From: Bryobacteraceae bacterium
Lineage (GTDB): Bacteria; Acidobacteriota; Terriglobia; Bryobacterales; Bryobacteraceae
Assembly (NCBI GenBank): GCA_019752335.1
Contig: JAIEMJ010000023.1
Location: 124,001-188,000, forward strand
DNA: 64,000 bases
Direction: 5' to 3'
In this document: positions 1-9,152 of the stretch, in pieces
Numbering within the stretch: the stretch's first letter is position 1
How the letters are laid out: every line of letters starts with the position of its first letter
Position numbers and translations under genes: made by a program
Notes under the pieces: model-generated
Seen by the model: only the letters and a program-made list of their open reading frames with translations
What the model was told of the DNA's origin: nothing
Database searches by the model: none

Positions 1-1108
1 AGGCCCACCCGCCCGCGGCCGCGCCGGTCACCACCGAGCGACCCACATTCGCCGACGTGACATAGCCGCTGAACAGCGCGTCGAGCGACGTGATCTTGCC
101 CGGATAGCTCTCGCGCATCTCCCCTTCGCCGGCGCCGTAAACCAGCGCAATCAGAATGCCCTGCAGCGTGGAGGAGAGCACCACCGACAACGGAATCAGC
201 ATCGCGAAGGGGCTGATCATCTGGTCCGGATTGAGCGCACCGTCGCCCATGGTCGGGTCGGCGACGGCGACGAAGATCCCGAACATCGTCATCGCGCCTA
301 CCATAACGGCGCTGCGCGTCCAGGAGATCTCGCGCTCCAGCGAGCGCCGTGAAAAGCGATAGATCGAATACAGCACGCCGAGCGCCAGCGCGACCCCCGC
401 CAGCCCCGACACAATTCCGTTCGCGCGCGACTCGCGCACCGGCAGTTCGCCGCGGTTCACCTTCAGCTTCAGGGTGCGCTCGGTAATGCGGTCGCAGTGC
501 ACCTCCACGGTGAGTGTGCTCTCCAGGCCCGGCATCACCGGCGTATTCCACAGATACCGGCGCGCCGCATGCGACCCTTCCACCGCCGCCGATTCCACCT
601 CCGGCTCTCCCCAAGCATGGCCCGGAAACGCCCGCTTCGCTTCCGCCAACGCCAACGCGCGGCTCTCGCTCTCCGGCGGAACATTGCCCAACGCCAACAG
701 ATTCGTCGACATGTCGAAGCCGTGCAACGCCCCGTCCGGCCGCAACCACACCGCCAGCCACCGCTGCTTGTCGGGAGCGATTAACACCACCCGAATGGTC
801 GTGATGGGGGCCAGCAGCTTGCGCTCCTGAGGCAACGTCCGCCAAGCTTCCGTACGCGCCAGAACCGCGTGCTCCGCACCCAACGTCGGATGGATGGCCG
901 GGCTCCAGTCGCTTACGTTGAGTCCCAAGGTCCGGCCGAAATCGACCGCGCGGCGCAACGCCTCCGCCGAGTCAATATGCGGCTCCCGCACTTGCGGGAC
1001 CCGCAAGCTCAGCCCCAGCCAATAGGCAAAAGGAGCCAGCGCGAGCACCGCGAACCAGATAAGGGCCTTCCTTGTCGAGTCACCCGCAAAGGGCGACATC
1101 CAGCGCAT
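1..1108 (-). CDS. Multi-pass membrane protein, C-terminus cut by window edge
   Basis: The frame opens with an ATG at 1108 that overlaps the stop of the upstream phosphatase (TGATG), so the two are translationally coupled. About 369 residues are visible before the sequence runs off the left edge. There is one hydrophobic segment near residues 13-33, an extracytoplasmic region of about 190 residues with no motif I recognise, then at least three further hydrophobic segments from about residue 235 onward (around GIVSGLAGVALALGVLY, AVMVGAMTMFGIFVAVA and PFAMLIPLSVVLSS). Acidobacterial phosphatases of this kind can sit beside CPBP/CAAX-type intramembrane proteases, which have a similar layout, but the diagnostic glutamate motif would lie in the missing part. 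I therefore do not assign a family. Confidence 0.7.
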   Translation of the reverse strand, partial: MRWMSPFAGDSTRKALIWFAVLALAPFAYWLGLSLRVPQVREPHIDSAEALRRAVDFGRTLGLNVSDWSPAIHPTLGAEHAVLARTEAWRTLPQERKLLAPITTIRVVLIAPDKQRWLAVWLRPDGALHGFDMSTNLLALGNVPPESESRALALAEAKRAFPGHAWGEPEVESAAVEGSHAARRYLWNTPVMPGLESTLTVEVHCDRITERTLKLKVNRGELPVRESRANGIVSGLAGVALALGVLYSIYRFSRRSLEREISWTRSAVMVGAMTMFGIFVAVADPTMGDGALNPDQMISPFAMLIPLSVVLSSTLQGILIALVYGAGEGEMRESYPGKITSLDALFSGYVTSANVGRSVVTGAAAGGWA

Positions 1109-2736
1109 CAGCATCGGCGAACCACCATCATGGTGATATCGTCAAACTGCGGCGCCTCTCCGGCGAACTCGTCAATGCGCTGGAACATGTGGTCAATGAT
1201 GCGGTCCACCGGCCACTCCCGGGACTCTCGCAATGCCCCCACCAGCCGCTCCATGTCGAACTCCTCGCCCCCCAGGTTATTCGCGTCCGGCACGCCGTCC
1301 GAGTAGATGAAGAGGATATCGCCCGAATGCAATTGCAAGTCACCCTGCTCGAACTCGCGCTTCGGAAACATGCCGATCGGCATCCCGGTGGTGCCCAGCA
1401 GTTCCACGCTCCCGTCGGCGCGCAGAATCACCGGATCATTGTGCCCGCCGTTCACATACTGGCCCGCCCCCGTGGCCGGGTCATACCGGACCAGAAAAGC
1501 CGTGGCGTACTTGTTGGGCGGCGTACTCGCCCACAGCAGATCGTTGGTGCGCACCGCGATCCGCCGCACATCAGTCTCATGCGCCAGAATCGCGCGCAGC
1601 GTAGCCTGAATGTTGCTCATCAACAACGCCGCCGCAATGCCCTTCCCCGAGATGTCGGCGACGCAAAGCAGATGCTCGGGTTGCTCGCTGCCGTGGCAAT
1701 AGAGGACGTCGTAGTAGTCGCCGCCCACCTGCCGGGCCTGCCGGTTCCGCGCCGCGATCTCCGTATGGTCCAAGGTAGGAAGCGTCTTCGGAAAGAGGTC
1801 TACCTGGATCGAGGCCGCCAGGTACAGCTCCTTCTCGATCTGCTGCTTGGCGAGCGTCTCCCGGAAGTGCCAGGCGTTGTCAAAGGCGACGGCGGCTTGG
1901 GCCACCAGGCCCGCGCCGAACTCGCGGTCAGCCTCCGTGTAGGGCTTGCCGCCCAGCCGCGGACCCAGCACCACCACGCCATGGCACAGGTCATTCGAGC
2001 GGATAGGAAACAGCAGGCTTCCCGAGGGCAGTTTCACTTGTTCGCGCAAATCGGCCGGCAAGTCGCTTTCGAGGAACGCGGCCTCCGTCAGCGCGGTGAC
2101 GGCCTCCCGGAGTTTGTCGCCATGATGCAGGTCAATGCCCTTCTCGCGTTCGAGCGGCACTTGACCCGGCTTCCACGTGAGCACCGCATGTTTCAGCACC
2201 GCCCACCGGCCGGCCAGCGTCAGCGTTAGCAGTTGGGCGATCTCGTCCGGATCCGTCGTCGCGGCCAAGCCGCGGACCAGGTCCAGCAAGGCCCGCAGTT
2301 CCTGAATCTTCTGGTCGAGCGACCGATTGCTGATGACGGTCTGCTCGTGGGAGCGGGCATTTTCGATACTGGAAGTGGCCAGACCCAGCAAGGCCTCCAG
2401 AAACTCGCGCTCGCCTGGATCAATCTGGCCTTTGAGCGACGGGCCCGTCGCCAGCAGACCCAGCCCATCCCCAAAGGGATAATGCTGATCCAGTCCGGCC
2501 GCGCGCGCCTCCTCGGGCCCAAACCGTTGGCCCTTCTCAATCCCGCTCAAGCCGCGCCAAAACGCGGCTTCCAGTTGTCCATGCCGTTCAATCGCGATCA
2601 CCGCCTTGGTCACCAGCAGGCGGCCCATCACCGTCCGCAGCAGGTGTTTCAGCAAGCCATCGAGTTCGAGGGAGTTCAACAGCCGCGCGGATTCCAGCAA
2701 CGACTCCAGCTTAGCGGCTTCAAAGTGGCGATCCAT
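1108..2736 (-). CDS. GAF domain / SpoIIE-type PP2C serine phosphatase
   Basis: A 542-residue cytoplasmic protein. The N-terminal half looks like two GAF-type sensory regions (about residues 20-140 and 160-300). The C-terminal PP2C/SpoIIE domain has the metal-binding and core motifs QVGGDYYD (about residue 338), DISGKGIAAALLMS and PQFDDITMM near the end. Such RsbU-like enzymes dephosphorylate anti-sigma-factor antagonists in partner-switching pathways; the signal and target are not visible here. I chose the ATG at 2736 over the adjacent GTG at 2739 because GGGAG lies six bases upstream of the ATG. The downstream membrane protein begins inside the stop codon of this gene. Confidence 0.93.
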   Translation of the reverse strand: MDRHFEAAKLESLLESARLLNSLELDGLLKHLLRTVMGRLLVTKAVIAIERHGQLEAAFWRGLSGIEKGQRFGPEEARAAGLDQHYPFGDGLGLLATGPSLKGQIDPGEREFLEALLGLATSSIENARSHEQTVISNRSLDQKIQELRALLDLVRGLAATTDPDEIAQLLTLTLAGRWAVLKHAVLTWKPGQVPLEREKGIDLHHGDKLREAVTALTEAAFLESDLPADLREQVKLPSGSLLFPIRSNDLCHGVVVLGPRLGGKPYTEADREFGAGLVAQAAVAFDNAWHFRETLAKQQIEKELYLAASIQVDLFPKTLPTLDHTEIAARNRQARQVGGDYYDVLYCHGSEQPEHLLCVADISGKGIAAALLMSNIQATLRAILAHETDVRRIAVRTNDLLWASTPPNKYATAFLVRYDPATGAGQYVNGGHNDPVILRADGSVELLGTTGMPIGMFPKREFEQGDLQLHSGDILFIYSDGVPDANNLGGEEFDMERLVGALRESREWPVDRIIDHMFQRIDEFAGEAPQFDDITMMVVRRC

Positions 2737-2781
2737 CACAAACTCCCAATCTAACAGTTTGGCACTGCTATATTGAGCGCA

Positions 2782-3636
2782 GTGGCCGCGTTATTCCATA
2801 ATTTCTGTCTCACAGCCCTTTGGCTCGCTCAAGACGACTTGGTCTTCCGCTCCCGGTCCGCCTTCATCTCCGTCGACGCCCAAGTCCTTTCCAACGGCCA
2901 AGCCATTCGCGGACTCCGCCAGGAAGACTTCCGCATCTTTGACAACGGCCAACCGCGCCCCATCTCCAGCTTCGGAGCAGAGGACCAGGAGCTCGACGTC
3001 CTGCTCCTCCTCGACGTCAGCCAGAGCACCGGAGCCCTCCAAGCCGCCATCCAACGCTCCGCCGCGGCGGCAATGGGCCACCTCTACCCGAAGGACCGTG
3101 TGGCCCTGATGATCTTCGCCGACGAACCCTTCGTCCAGGTACCCTTCACCGAGGATCGCGCCCTGCTCAGCGCGAAGCTCGCCGCCTTACCGCCCGGACG
3201 CGGCGGCACTGACCTGCACGCCGCCGTCCAGAGCGCGGCCAAGTACCTGCAGGACCATGCCCGGCCCGGCGCGCGACGCGCCATCGTCATGCTGAGCGAT
3301 AACCGCGGCTACGGCTCGGTCAACGCGCCAGAGGTCCGCAACCAGCTCTGGGCGGCGAATGCCGTCTTCAACCTACTCCTCTTTCCAGCACAAGGCCCCG
3401 GTAGGCAAGCCGATGTGCGCGAATTCGTGAAGGCCACCGGCGGCGAGTTACTCGCCTTTCGCCCGGAAGGCTTACCCTTAGCCGAGTTATTTGAGCGCCT
3501 CCGCCGGCGCTATTACTTGCTCTATCCCGCCCCGCCGGCGAAGCCCGGTGAACTCCGGCAAATCCGCGTAGAACTCCTGCGGCGCTACCCCGCAGCGGCC
3601 GTACGCGCCCGCACCGGCTATGTCGCGGCCCTGTAA
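2782..3636 (+). CDS. Secreted VWA-domain protein (acidobacterial VWFA-related family)
   Basis: About 284 residues: a short hydrophobic N-terminus (MAALFHNFCLTALWLAQ) consistent with a signal peptide, a strand-rich segment ending in the VLSNGQAIRGLRQEDFRIFDNGQPRPI type typical of acidobacterial VWFA-related proteins, then a von Willebrand A domain with a MIDAS motif DVSQS. This family is expanded in Acidobacteriota and has no established function. There is no Shine-Dalgarno sequence; a -10-like TATATT ends 7 bases before the GTG at 2782, which would put the start codon near the transcript 5' end. A TTG at 2773 is the alternative start. It is divergent from the neighbouring phosphatase. Confidence 0.85.
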   Translation: MAALFHNFCLTALWLAQDDLVFRSRSAFISVDAQVLSNGQAIRGLRQEDFRIFDNGQPRPISSFGAEDQELDVLLLLDVSQSTGALQAAIQRSAAAAMGHLYPKDRVALMIFADEPFVQVPFTEDRALLSAKLAALPPGRGGTDLHAAVQSAAKYLQDHARPGARRAIVMLSDNRGYGSVNAPEVRNQLWAANAVFNLLLFPAQGPGRQADVREFVKATGGELLAFRPEGLPLAELFERLRRRYYLLYPAPPAKPGELRQIRVELLRRYPAAAVRARTGYVAAL

Positions 3637-3682
3637 AACGAACCCCCTGGTCCGTCACCCTAACTCTGTCTCTCGCCCAACT

Positions 3683-4201
3683 TCATCTCTCGTTGCTGCC
3701 CAACTCCTGCTTCTTCTGCAGCAGCAAATAAAATCCCAGCAGCAAGAGTAAGTCCAGGTCCACCCGTTCCAGTGCCTCATCGGCCAGAAATACCATCGCG
3801 CTCGGCTTCCCGGCCCGTTGTAACTTGAAGCCAATCAAACCGTCACCGGCGGGCGTCAGCCATTGCCACTCGGTATCGAAGAAATTGGTCGCCTGAAACT
3901 CCAGCGTCTGCCCTCCGGCATAGGTCAAGGTACCCTTCTTGCCGGTGAAATTCGGCTCGTACACCGCGAAGTTTTGCTCACTCGTCCCCAGCCGAATGTT
4001 GATATGGCTCTTCAACATTCCTTGCCGCTCAAACGAGAACTGCGCCCGCGCTGTAATTCCCTGCCCGCTGGCGCCGTCCAAACCCTTCAATTCCAGACGC
4101 GCGTAAGTACCAGCCTCGCCACTCAACTCAAACTTACGGCCCAGCGCCGGCTGCCGCCATTCCAGTTGTCCCTGATCGAGTTGCGCGAGGCTGAGCAGCA
4201 T
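3683..4201 (-). CDS. Small beta-rich protein of unknown function
   Basis: 172 residues starting at an ATG five bases after the stop of the DnaC-like ATPase gene, so probably the last gene of the accC operon. The sequence alternates short strands around glycines (for example LGTSEQNFAVYEPNF and TLTYAGGQTLEFQATNFFDTEWQWL), a pattern reminiscent of tubby/LURP-type beta barrels. It has a hydrophobic leucine run near the C-terminus (DLDLLLLLGFYLLLQKK), which could be a membrane-associating helix. I do not recognise the family with certainty and assign no function. Confidence 0.7.
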   Translation of the reverse strand: MLLSLAQLDQGQLEWRQPALGRKFELSGEAGTYARLELKGLDGASGQGITARAQFSFERQGMLKSHINIRLGTSEQNFAVYEPNFTGKKGTLTYAGGQTLEFQATNFFDTEWQWLTPAGDGLIGFKLQRAGKPSAMVFLADEALERVDLDLLLLLGFYLLLQKKQELGSNER

Positions 4202-4206
4202 AGGAA

Positions 4207-4962
4207 CTAACGAATCCCCTTGCGATAATCCGGCGCTTGCGGCATGCGCACTACGCGGCACATTTCGAACAAGCGCGAATGAGCCCGGCTCCCAATCGCC
4301 TCACTCAGTCCGCGCTTCGTCTGCACTCCAATCGCCGACTTCTCGATCATGTTACTCCCGAAATCAGCGTCCGGCAAATTCGTCGTGGCAATCAGCGGCT
4401 TCTGTTGATTACAGCGATGCGTAATGATCGAAGTAACTGTATCTTCCACCCAATCGCTGATGCGGTGCGCGCCCAAGTCGTCGAGTAACAGAACTTCGGC
4501 ATCCAGCACGGACCGGTAAACTTCTTTATCCGGCTGCCCGGATGTCGGGTCATAGCTGGTGCGAATACGGTCCAGCAGCGTCTTATAGTCAAAAAACAGC
4601 CCTTCAAAGCCCTTCGCAATCAGGCTCCGCAATGCCGCCACGGCTAAGTGCGTTTTTCCGGTCCCAGGGTCGCCCACTAACAAAATGCCGCGTTTATCCG
4701 TATTCGGAAAATCACGCGCGTAGGAGCGCACCGTCAAAAGGACACTCGCCAAGGCCCGATTCGCGATGGGATTGTCCTTGGGTAAGTTGAAATTCTCGAA
4801 ACTACTTTGACGGTACAGCGGCGGAATTCCCGACGAAGACTCTACTTCCGCCGCCCGGCCTTCCTTCAGACAATCACACTTCGACGCGCTGGTGAGGCCA
4901 TCGCGCTCCTGGTACACCCAGCCGCTCCCGTGACAACGCGGACACTTGGGATCAGCCGGCAT
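4207..4962 (-). CDS. Zinc-finger DnaC/IstB-like AAA+ ATPase
   Basis: 251 residues. An N-terminal four-cysteine element (C7 and C10 in CPRCHGSG, C29 and C31 in CDC) probably binds zinc. It is followed by an AAA+ core with Walker A GDPGTGKT (about residue 97) and Walker B VLLLDDLG. The family includes the helicase loader DnaC and the IS21 helper ATPase IstB; the chromosomal setting with no transposase nearby favours a replication or DNA-remodelling helper over a transposon component. The gene starts directly at the end of the biotin carrier protein gene, with stop and start codons adjoining, so it is co-transcribed with biotin carboxylase. The link to carboxylation is unexplained. Confidence 0.85.
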   Translation of the reverse strand: MPADPKCPRCHGSGWVYQERDGLTSASKCDCLKEGRAAEVESSSGIPPLYRQSSFENFNLPKDNPIANRALASVLLTVRSYARDFPNTDKRGILLVGDPGTGKTHLAVAALRSLIAKGFEGLFFDYKTLLDRIRTSYDPTSGQPDKEVYRSVLDAEVLLLDDLGAHRISDWVEDTVTSIITHRCNQQKPLIATTNLPDADFGSNMIEKSAIGVQTKRGLSEAIGSRAHSRLFEMCRVVRMPQAPDYRKGIR

Positions 4963-5454
4963 CTATTCGATCACCAACAGCGCCTCGCCCGCGGCGACGG
5001 TGCTGCCTTCCTGAGTCTTGATCGCCTTCACCACTCCGGCCCGCGGCGCTTTCATTTCGTTCTGCATTTTCATCGCCTCCACCACCACCACGCCTTGTCC
5101 CACTTCCACCGCCTCTCCTTCCGCCACCAGAATGCGCACCACTTTGCCCGGCATCGGCGACTTCAACGTAGCCTGGCCCGAGCGGCCCGCCGCGCCGCCA
5201 CCAGGACGGCCGTTACGCGGATCCCGCAAATCCAATTGCAGACGCCGGCCGTCCACATCCACCCAGGTCAACCCCTCCGGCAGCGGGCCGCTGCGGACCT
5301 CGTAACTCCGCCCACCCAGCAGGATACTGTAAGTCCCCGGCTCTACCTCCAGCACATCCACGGCACCCGCCTCGCCCGCGTAGCAATACGTCCAGGCGCC
5401 TGGCTTAGCTCCGGGGAGTAACTCGAGTAAGTCGGAATCAAGCTCGTACTTCAT
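4963..5454 (-). CDS. Biotin carboxyl carrier protein of an acyl-CoA carboxylase
   Basis: 163 residues from the ATG at 5454, which overlaps the stop of biotin carboxylase (TGATG). The C-terminal lipoyl/biotinyl domain carries EAMKMQNE, with the biotin-accepting lysine at about K129, followed by the usual hairpin. The N-terminal 80 residues form a separate beta-rich segment, and a glycine-rich linker joins the two. This layout resembles the C-terminal part of an acyl- or propionyl-CoA carboxylase alpha chain that is a separate polypeptide here. It receives CO2 from the biotin carboxylase encoded just upstream. No carboxyltransferase gene lies in the window. Confidence 0.92.
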   Translation of the reverse strand: MKYELDSDLLELLPGAKPGAWTYCYAGEAGAVDVLEVEPGTYSILLGGRSYEVRSGPLPEGLTWVDVDGRRLQLDLRDPRNGRPGGGAAGRSGQATLKSPMPGKVVRILVAEGEAVEVGQGVVVVEAMKMQNEMKAPRAGVVKAIKTQEGSTVAAGEALLVIE

Positions 5455-6932
5455 CGGTAGAGCCCCTCGCTTGTCTTCCAACGCGATACCGCCGGCGCCG
5501 TCGGCGCACTACTCCGTGGCTGCGCCAAAGCGGCGGCAATCGCCGCCACCGTATCCACTTCCGTGCGCCCAGGCGCCTTCGGGCGCCGCGAGAAAAAGCC
5601 GTCCAGGAAACCGGTATGCAGATTCGCGGCACGAAACTCGGGGTCGGCGAGTAAGTCGGCGAAAAACGAAATATTCGTGGTAATTCCCGCGATCGTATAC
5701 TCGCGCAAAGCCCGCGCCATGCGATTCGCGGCCAGGTCCCGCGTCTCGGCCCACACGGCGAGCTTGGCTAAGAGAGGATCGTACTCCATCGGCACGGTCC
5801 AGCCGGAATAGACGCCCGAGTCGAGCCGGATCCCAGGCCCCGACGGCCGCGACAACTCCTGCATGCGGCCCGGCGACGGCAGGAAGCCCGCGTCCGGATC
5901 CTCGGCATAAACGCGACACTCCATTGACCATCCGTGCCAGCGAATATCCTCCTGGCGCAGAGTAAGTGGCTCACCAGCGGCGATCCGCAATTGCCAATGC
6001 ACTAAGTCGAGGCCAGTGACTAATTCCGTTACTGGATGCTCCACCTGCAGGCGCGTATTCATCTCCAGAAAGTAGAAAGCGCCGGACGGATCCACCAAAA
6101 ATTCCACCGTACCCGCATTCGTATATCCGGCCGCCTTCGCCGCCTTCACCGCCGCGGCGCCCATCGCCTCCCGCAGACCCGGCGTGGCGCTCACCAGCGG
6201 CGACGGGCACTCCTCAATCACCTTCTGATGGCGCCGCTGAATGCTGCATTCGCGCTCGCCCAAATGAATCAAGTGGCCGTGCTCATCGCCCAGCACCTGA
6301 ATTTCAATGTGGCGCGGATTCAGCACTAGTTTTTCGAGGTACACCTCGCTCGACTTAAACGAGCGCTCCGCTTCGCTCGCGGCGTCGCGCAAGGCGCCGG
6401 GCAGGTCTTCATGCCGGTCCACGCGCCGCATACCCTTCCCGCCTCCACCGGCGGCAGCCTTCAGCAGCACCGGGTATCCGATGCTGGCCGCGATGCGCTG
6501 GGCCTCCTCCGGATTCGTCAGCGCTTGCTTCGTGCCGGGCGCCAAAGGTACACCGGCCTGCTCCGCCAGGTGGCGAGCGGCGGTCTTCGAGCCCATCGCC
6601 CGGATGGCTTCGGGCGTCGGGCCGATGAACTTGATCCCCGCGTCGCGGCAGGCTTCAGCAAAGTCCGCGTTCTCCGACAGAAAGCCGTAGCCCGGATGGA
6701 TCGCCTCAGCGCCATGTGCCTTGGCGGCGGCCAGAATCTTGTCGGCGCGCAGGTAACTCTCGCTCGAAGGCGACGCGCCCAGGTGCGCCGCTTCGTCGGC
6801 GTGGCGGACGTGCAGCGCCGCGCGGTCGGCGTCGGAATAGACGGCGACGCTCGCGATCCCCATCTCGCGCAGACCGCGAATGATGCGCACCGCTATTTCT
6901 CCGCGATTCGCTACGAGCACTTTACGGAACAT
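5451..6932 (-). CDS. accC: Biotin carboxylase subunit of an acyl-CoA carboxylase
   Basis: 493 residues with the full biotin carboxylase fold: an N-terminal pre-ATP-grasp domain starting MFRKVLVANRGEIAVRI, an ATP-grasp domain with the glycine-rich loop AAAGGGGKGMR, the EMNTRLQVEHPVTE catalytic segment and a C-terminal biotin carboxylase domain. It carboxylates the biotin on the carrier protein encoded by the overlapping downstream gene, using ATP and bicarbonate. The roughly 45-residue tail after the enzyme core suggests the acyl-CoA (acetyl/propionyl) carboxylase type. There is no clear ribosome binding site; a TAAAAT hexamer lies 9 bases before the ATG, consistent with a leaderless or nearly leaderless message. 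Confidence 0.95.
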   Translation of the reverse strand: MFRKVLVANRGEIAVRIIRGLREMGIASVAVYSDADRAALHVRHADEAAHLGASPSSESYLRADKILAAAKAHGAEAIHPGYGFLSENADFAEACRDAGIKFIGPTPEAIRAMGSKTAARHLAEQAGVPLAPGTKQALTNPEEAQRIAASIGYPVLLKAAAGGGGKGMRRVDRHEDLPGALRDAASEAERSFKSSEVYLEKLVLNPRHIEIQVLGDEHGHLIHLGERECSIQRRHQKVIEECPSPLVSATPGLREAMGAAAVKAAKAAGYTNAGTVEFLVDPSGAFYFLEMNTRLQVEHPVTELVTGLDLVHWQLRIAAGEPLTLRQEDIRWHGWSMECRVYAEDPDAGFLPSPGRMQELSRPSGPGIRLDSGVYSGWTVPMEYDPLLAKLAVWAETRDLAANRMARALREYTIAGITTNISFFADLLADPEFRAANLHTGFLDGFFSRRPKAPGRTEVDTVAAIAAALAQPRSSAPTAPAVSRWKTSEGLYR

Positions 6933-6999
6933 GGATACCGAATTTTAGCATCCACTCCAGCCCCGTGGCCGATTATGCGACCATGTCAGCATAGTCCTG

Positions 7000-7488
7000 A
7001 TGCCTGCTACCGTTCGTGCCTCAAAAAGCAACGCGACCGCCAAGGATGCCCTCAAGGAGCAGGGCGTGCGGTTGACGCGCCAGCGCCAGATTTTGCTCGA
7101 CATCTTAAATTCCGCCTCCACCCATTTAGACGCCGAAAACCTCTACCTTCTAGCCCGCGAGAAGGACCCCAAGCTCAACCGCGTGACGGTCTATCGCACG
7201 TTGAAGATGCTGAAAAAAGGCGGCTTAGTCGACGAGCTCGACCTGATGCACTTTGGCGGCGATCAGCATTATTACGAGTCCAAAATGAAGCCCGAGCACG
7301 CGCATATCATCTGCATGCGCTGTGGACGCGTGGAAGAGTTTTTCGGCGAACCCCTGCAGAAGATCCGCCAGCAGGTGGAGCAGGACTTCGGCTTCGAAAT
7401 CCTCATCGCGCGTACCGAAGTGGGCGGTTACTGCGCGCTGTGCCGCGCCTTGCGTGCCCGCGAAGGCCCCGAGGCGGAGGGGAAGTAA
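7000..7488 (+). CDS. Fur-family metal-dependent transcriptional regulator
   Basis: 162 residues. The winged-helix DNA-binding domain covers about residues 15-95 (GVRLTRQRQILLDIL, NRVTVYRTLKMLKKGGLV). The dimerisation/metal domain has HAHIICMRCG and a second cysteine pair CALC near the C-terminus, which together form the structural zinc site common in Fur, Zur and PerR. The subtype cannot be settled by eye. The FHA-phosphatase gene begins five bases after the stop, so this regulator probably shares a transcript with it. The start codon is the ATG at 7000, with no strong Shine-Dalgarno sequence. Confidence 0.93.
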   Translation: MPATVRASKSNATAKDALKEQGVRLTRQRQILLDILNSASTHLDAENLYLLAREKDPKLNRVTVYRTLKMLKKGGLVDELDLMHFGGDQHYYESKMKPEHAHIICMRCGRVEEFFGEPLQKIRQQVEQDFGFEILIARTEVGGYCALCRALRAREGPEAEGK

Positions 7489-7493
7489 GGACC

Positions 7494-9143
7494 TTGTCCG
7501 TCACCCCCCACCTGCTGCTGGAGCATCCGGCCGGCGGACGCAGCCGTCACGCCATTGACCATCTGCCCTTTGAGATCGGCCGCCAGCCCGACAACCAACT
7601 CGCCGTCCGCGACAACCGCATCTCCCGCCGCCATGCGCGCATCACCCACGCCGACGGCCACTACGTCATCGAGGACCTGGACTCGCGCTCCGGCGTCTTC
7701 GTCAACGGCCAACGCCTTACCGGACCGGCGCCCCTCGAGAGCGGTGACCAGATCGACTTTGGCGTCGAAGACGGCTACCGCCTCACCTTCTCGCTCGATA
7801 GCGCCGGCCTCGCCCGGCTGATGGGCAGCATGAGCGAGTCCGGCGCAGCCGCGCCCGGCGCCCAGAATCTGGCCAAGCTCCGCAGCCTGGTGGAGGTTGC
7901 GCGCGCCTTGCAGACGTCCCTCTCGATTGACGACGTCCTCGAAGCCGTCGTCGACGCCGCGCTCACCATCACCGCCACCGAACGCGGTTTTCTGATGCTC
8001 CGCCAGGGCGAAGACCTCACCACGCGCGTCGCGCGGGATTGTTCCCGCCGCGCGCTCTCGCCCGACGATCTGCGCGTGCCGGCCAAGCTCATCCAACGCG
8101 CGCTCAACAGCCGCCGCGACATGCTCTCGATGAATTTTGACCCCTACGCCGGGTCTGACCCGAGCATGACCGTCGCCCAACTCGAGCTGCGCAGCGTCAT
8201 CTGCGTACCGCTCGTCAAGCTGCGCTCGGCGAGTTCCGATAGCACCCAGCAGTTGGACGCGGCGCAGGACACCGTTGGCCTGCTCTACCTCGATAGCCGC
8301 GCCACCCACGCCGACCTCTCCGCCGGCAACCGCGAACTGCTCCAGACGCTCGCCCTCGAAGCTTCCACCATTCTCGAAAACGCCCGCCTGCTCGACGAAG
8401 AGCGCAAGCGCGTCAAGCTCGACGAAGAGATGGGCATCGCGCGGGAGATTCAGCAAAGCCTGCTGCCCCGGATTCTGCCCGTCGATGAGTGGTTCTCCGT
8501 CTGCGGCTCCAGCCAACCGGCGGCGCAAGTGGGCGGCGACTACTTCGATGTCCGCCCCGCCGAACAAGGCGGCTGGTCGATCGTCGTGGCGGACGTCTCC
8601 GGCAAAGGCGTCAGTTCCGCCCTCATGGCGTCGCTATTGCAGGGCGCCTTCATCGCGGCGCATCACCGGCCCGAACTGATGACGGACCACTTGGCCCGCG
8701 TCAACCGCTTCCTGTTGGAGCGGATGGAAGGCGAGAAGTACGCCACCGTCTTCTACGCCATCCTCCAGCCCGATGGCTTGCTCCACTACGCGAACACCGG
8801 CATCTGCCCGCCCGCCGTGGTGAGGACGAACGGCCAGATCGAGCGTCTGGAGTCGAACGGCATGCCGCTCGGCTTGTTTGAGGAAGCGACCTACGAACTC
8901 GGGCAACTGCGCATGGAAAAAGGCGACGTCATCGTCGCCTTCAGCGACGGCGTCGAGGACTCATCCAACGCCGCCGGCGAAAGCTTCGGCAAAGCGCGGG
9001 TCCGGGAGGCGTTGCGTCCCGGCGGGACGCCGAACGAACTCCACGTCCGCCTACGCGACGCCGCCCTAGCCTTCGCCGCCGGCGCCCCCCAAGCCGACGA
9101 CCTCACGGTGGTCGCTTTCGGCTATCGCCCCAACGAAGCGTAG
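7494..9143 (+). CDS. FHA-GAF-SpoIIE serine phosphatase
   Basis: About 549 residues. An N-terminal FHA domain (residues about 25-95; FEIGRQPDNQL, RISRRHARI, NGQRL) binds phosphothreonine peptides. A GAF domain follows (about 125-310), then a short linker helix and a C-terminal PP2C/SpoIIE phosphatase with QVGGDYFD (about residue 346), DVSGKGVSSALMASLLQG and QADDLTVVAF. The combination suggests a phosphatase recruited to phosphorylated partners and tuned by a small ligand. The TTG at 7494, five bases after the Fur stop and directly after a GGAGGGGAAGTAAGGA region, fits domain boundaries best. The open frame extends further upstream but that part overlaps Fur and has no domain. Confidence 0.9.
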   Translation: MSVTPHLLLEHPAGGRSRHAIDHLPFEIGRQPDNQLAVRDNRISRRHARITHADGHYVIEDLDSRSGVFVNGQRLTGPAPLESGDQIDFGVEDGYRLTFSLDSAGLARLMGSMSESGAAAPGAQNLAKLRSLVEVARALQTSLSIDDVLEAVVDAALTITATERGFLMLRQGEDLTTRVARDCSRRALSPDDLRVPAKLIQRALNSRRDMLSMNFDPYAGSDPSMTVAQLELRSVICVPLVKLRSASSDSTQQLDAAQDTVGLLYLDSRATHADLSAGNRELLQTLALEASTILENARLLDEERKRVKLDEEMGIAREIQQSLLPRILPVDEWFSVCGSSQPAAQVGGDYFDVRPAEQGGWSIVVADVSGKGVSSALMASLLQGAFIAAHHRPELMTDHLARVNRFLLERMEGEKYATVFYAILQPDGLLHYANTGICPPAVVRTNGQIERLESNGMPLGLFEEATYELGQLRMEKGDVIVAFSDGVEDSSNAAGESFGKARVREALRPGGTPNELHVRLRDAALAFAAGAPQADDLTVVAFGYRPNEA

Positions 9144-9152
9144 CCTCGCGAA

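Noticed and set aside
1072-2229. 385-codon open frame on the plus strand
   Set aside because: Antisense to the SpoIIE phosphatase, no domain and no ribosome binding site.
4207-4962. DnaC/IstB-like ATPase as an insertion-sequence gene
   Set aside because: No IstA-type transposase, terminal repeats or target duplication nearby, and an N-terminal zinc finger is present.
6411-7493. Upstream extension of the FHA-phosphatase frame
   Set aside because: It runs antisense to biotin carboxylase and through Fur; coding features begin only at about 7494.
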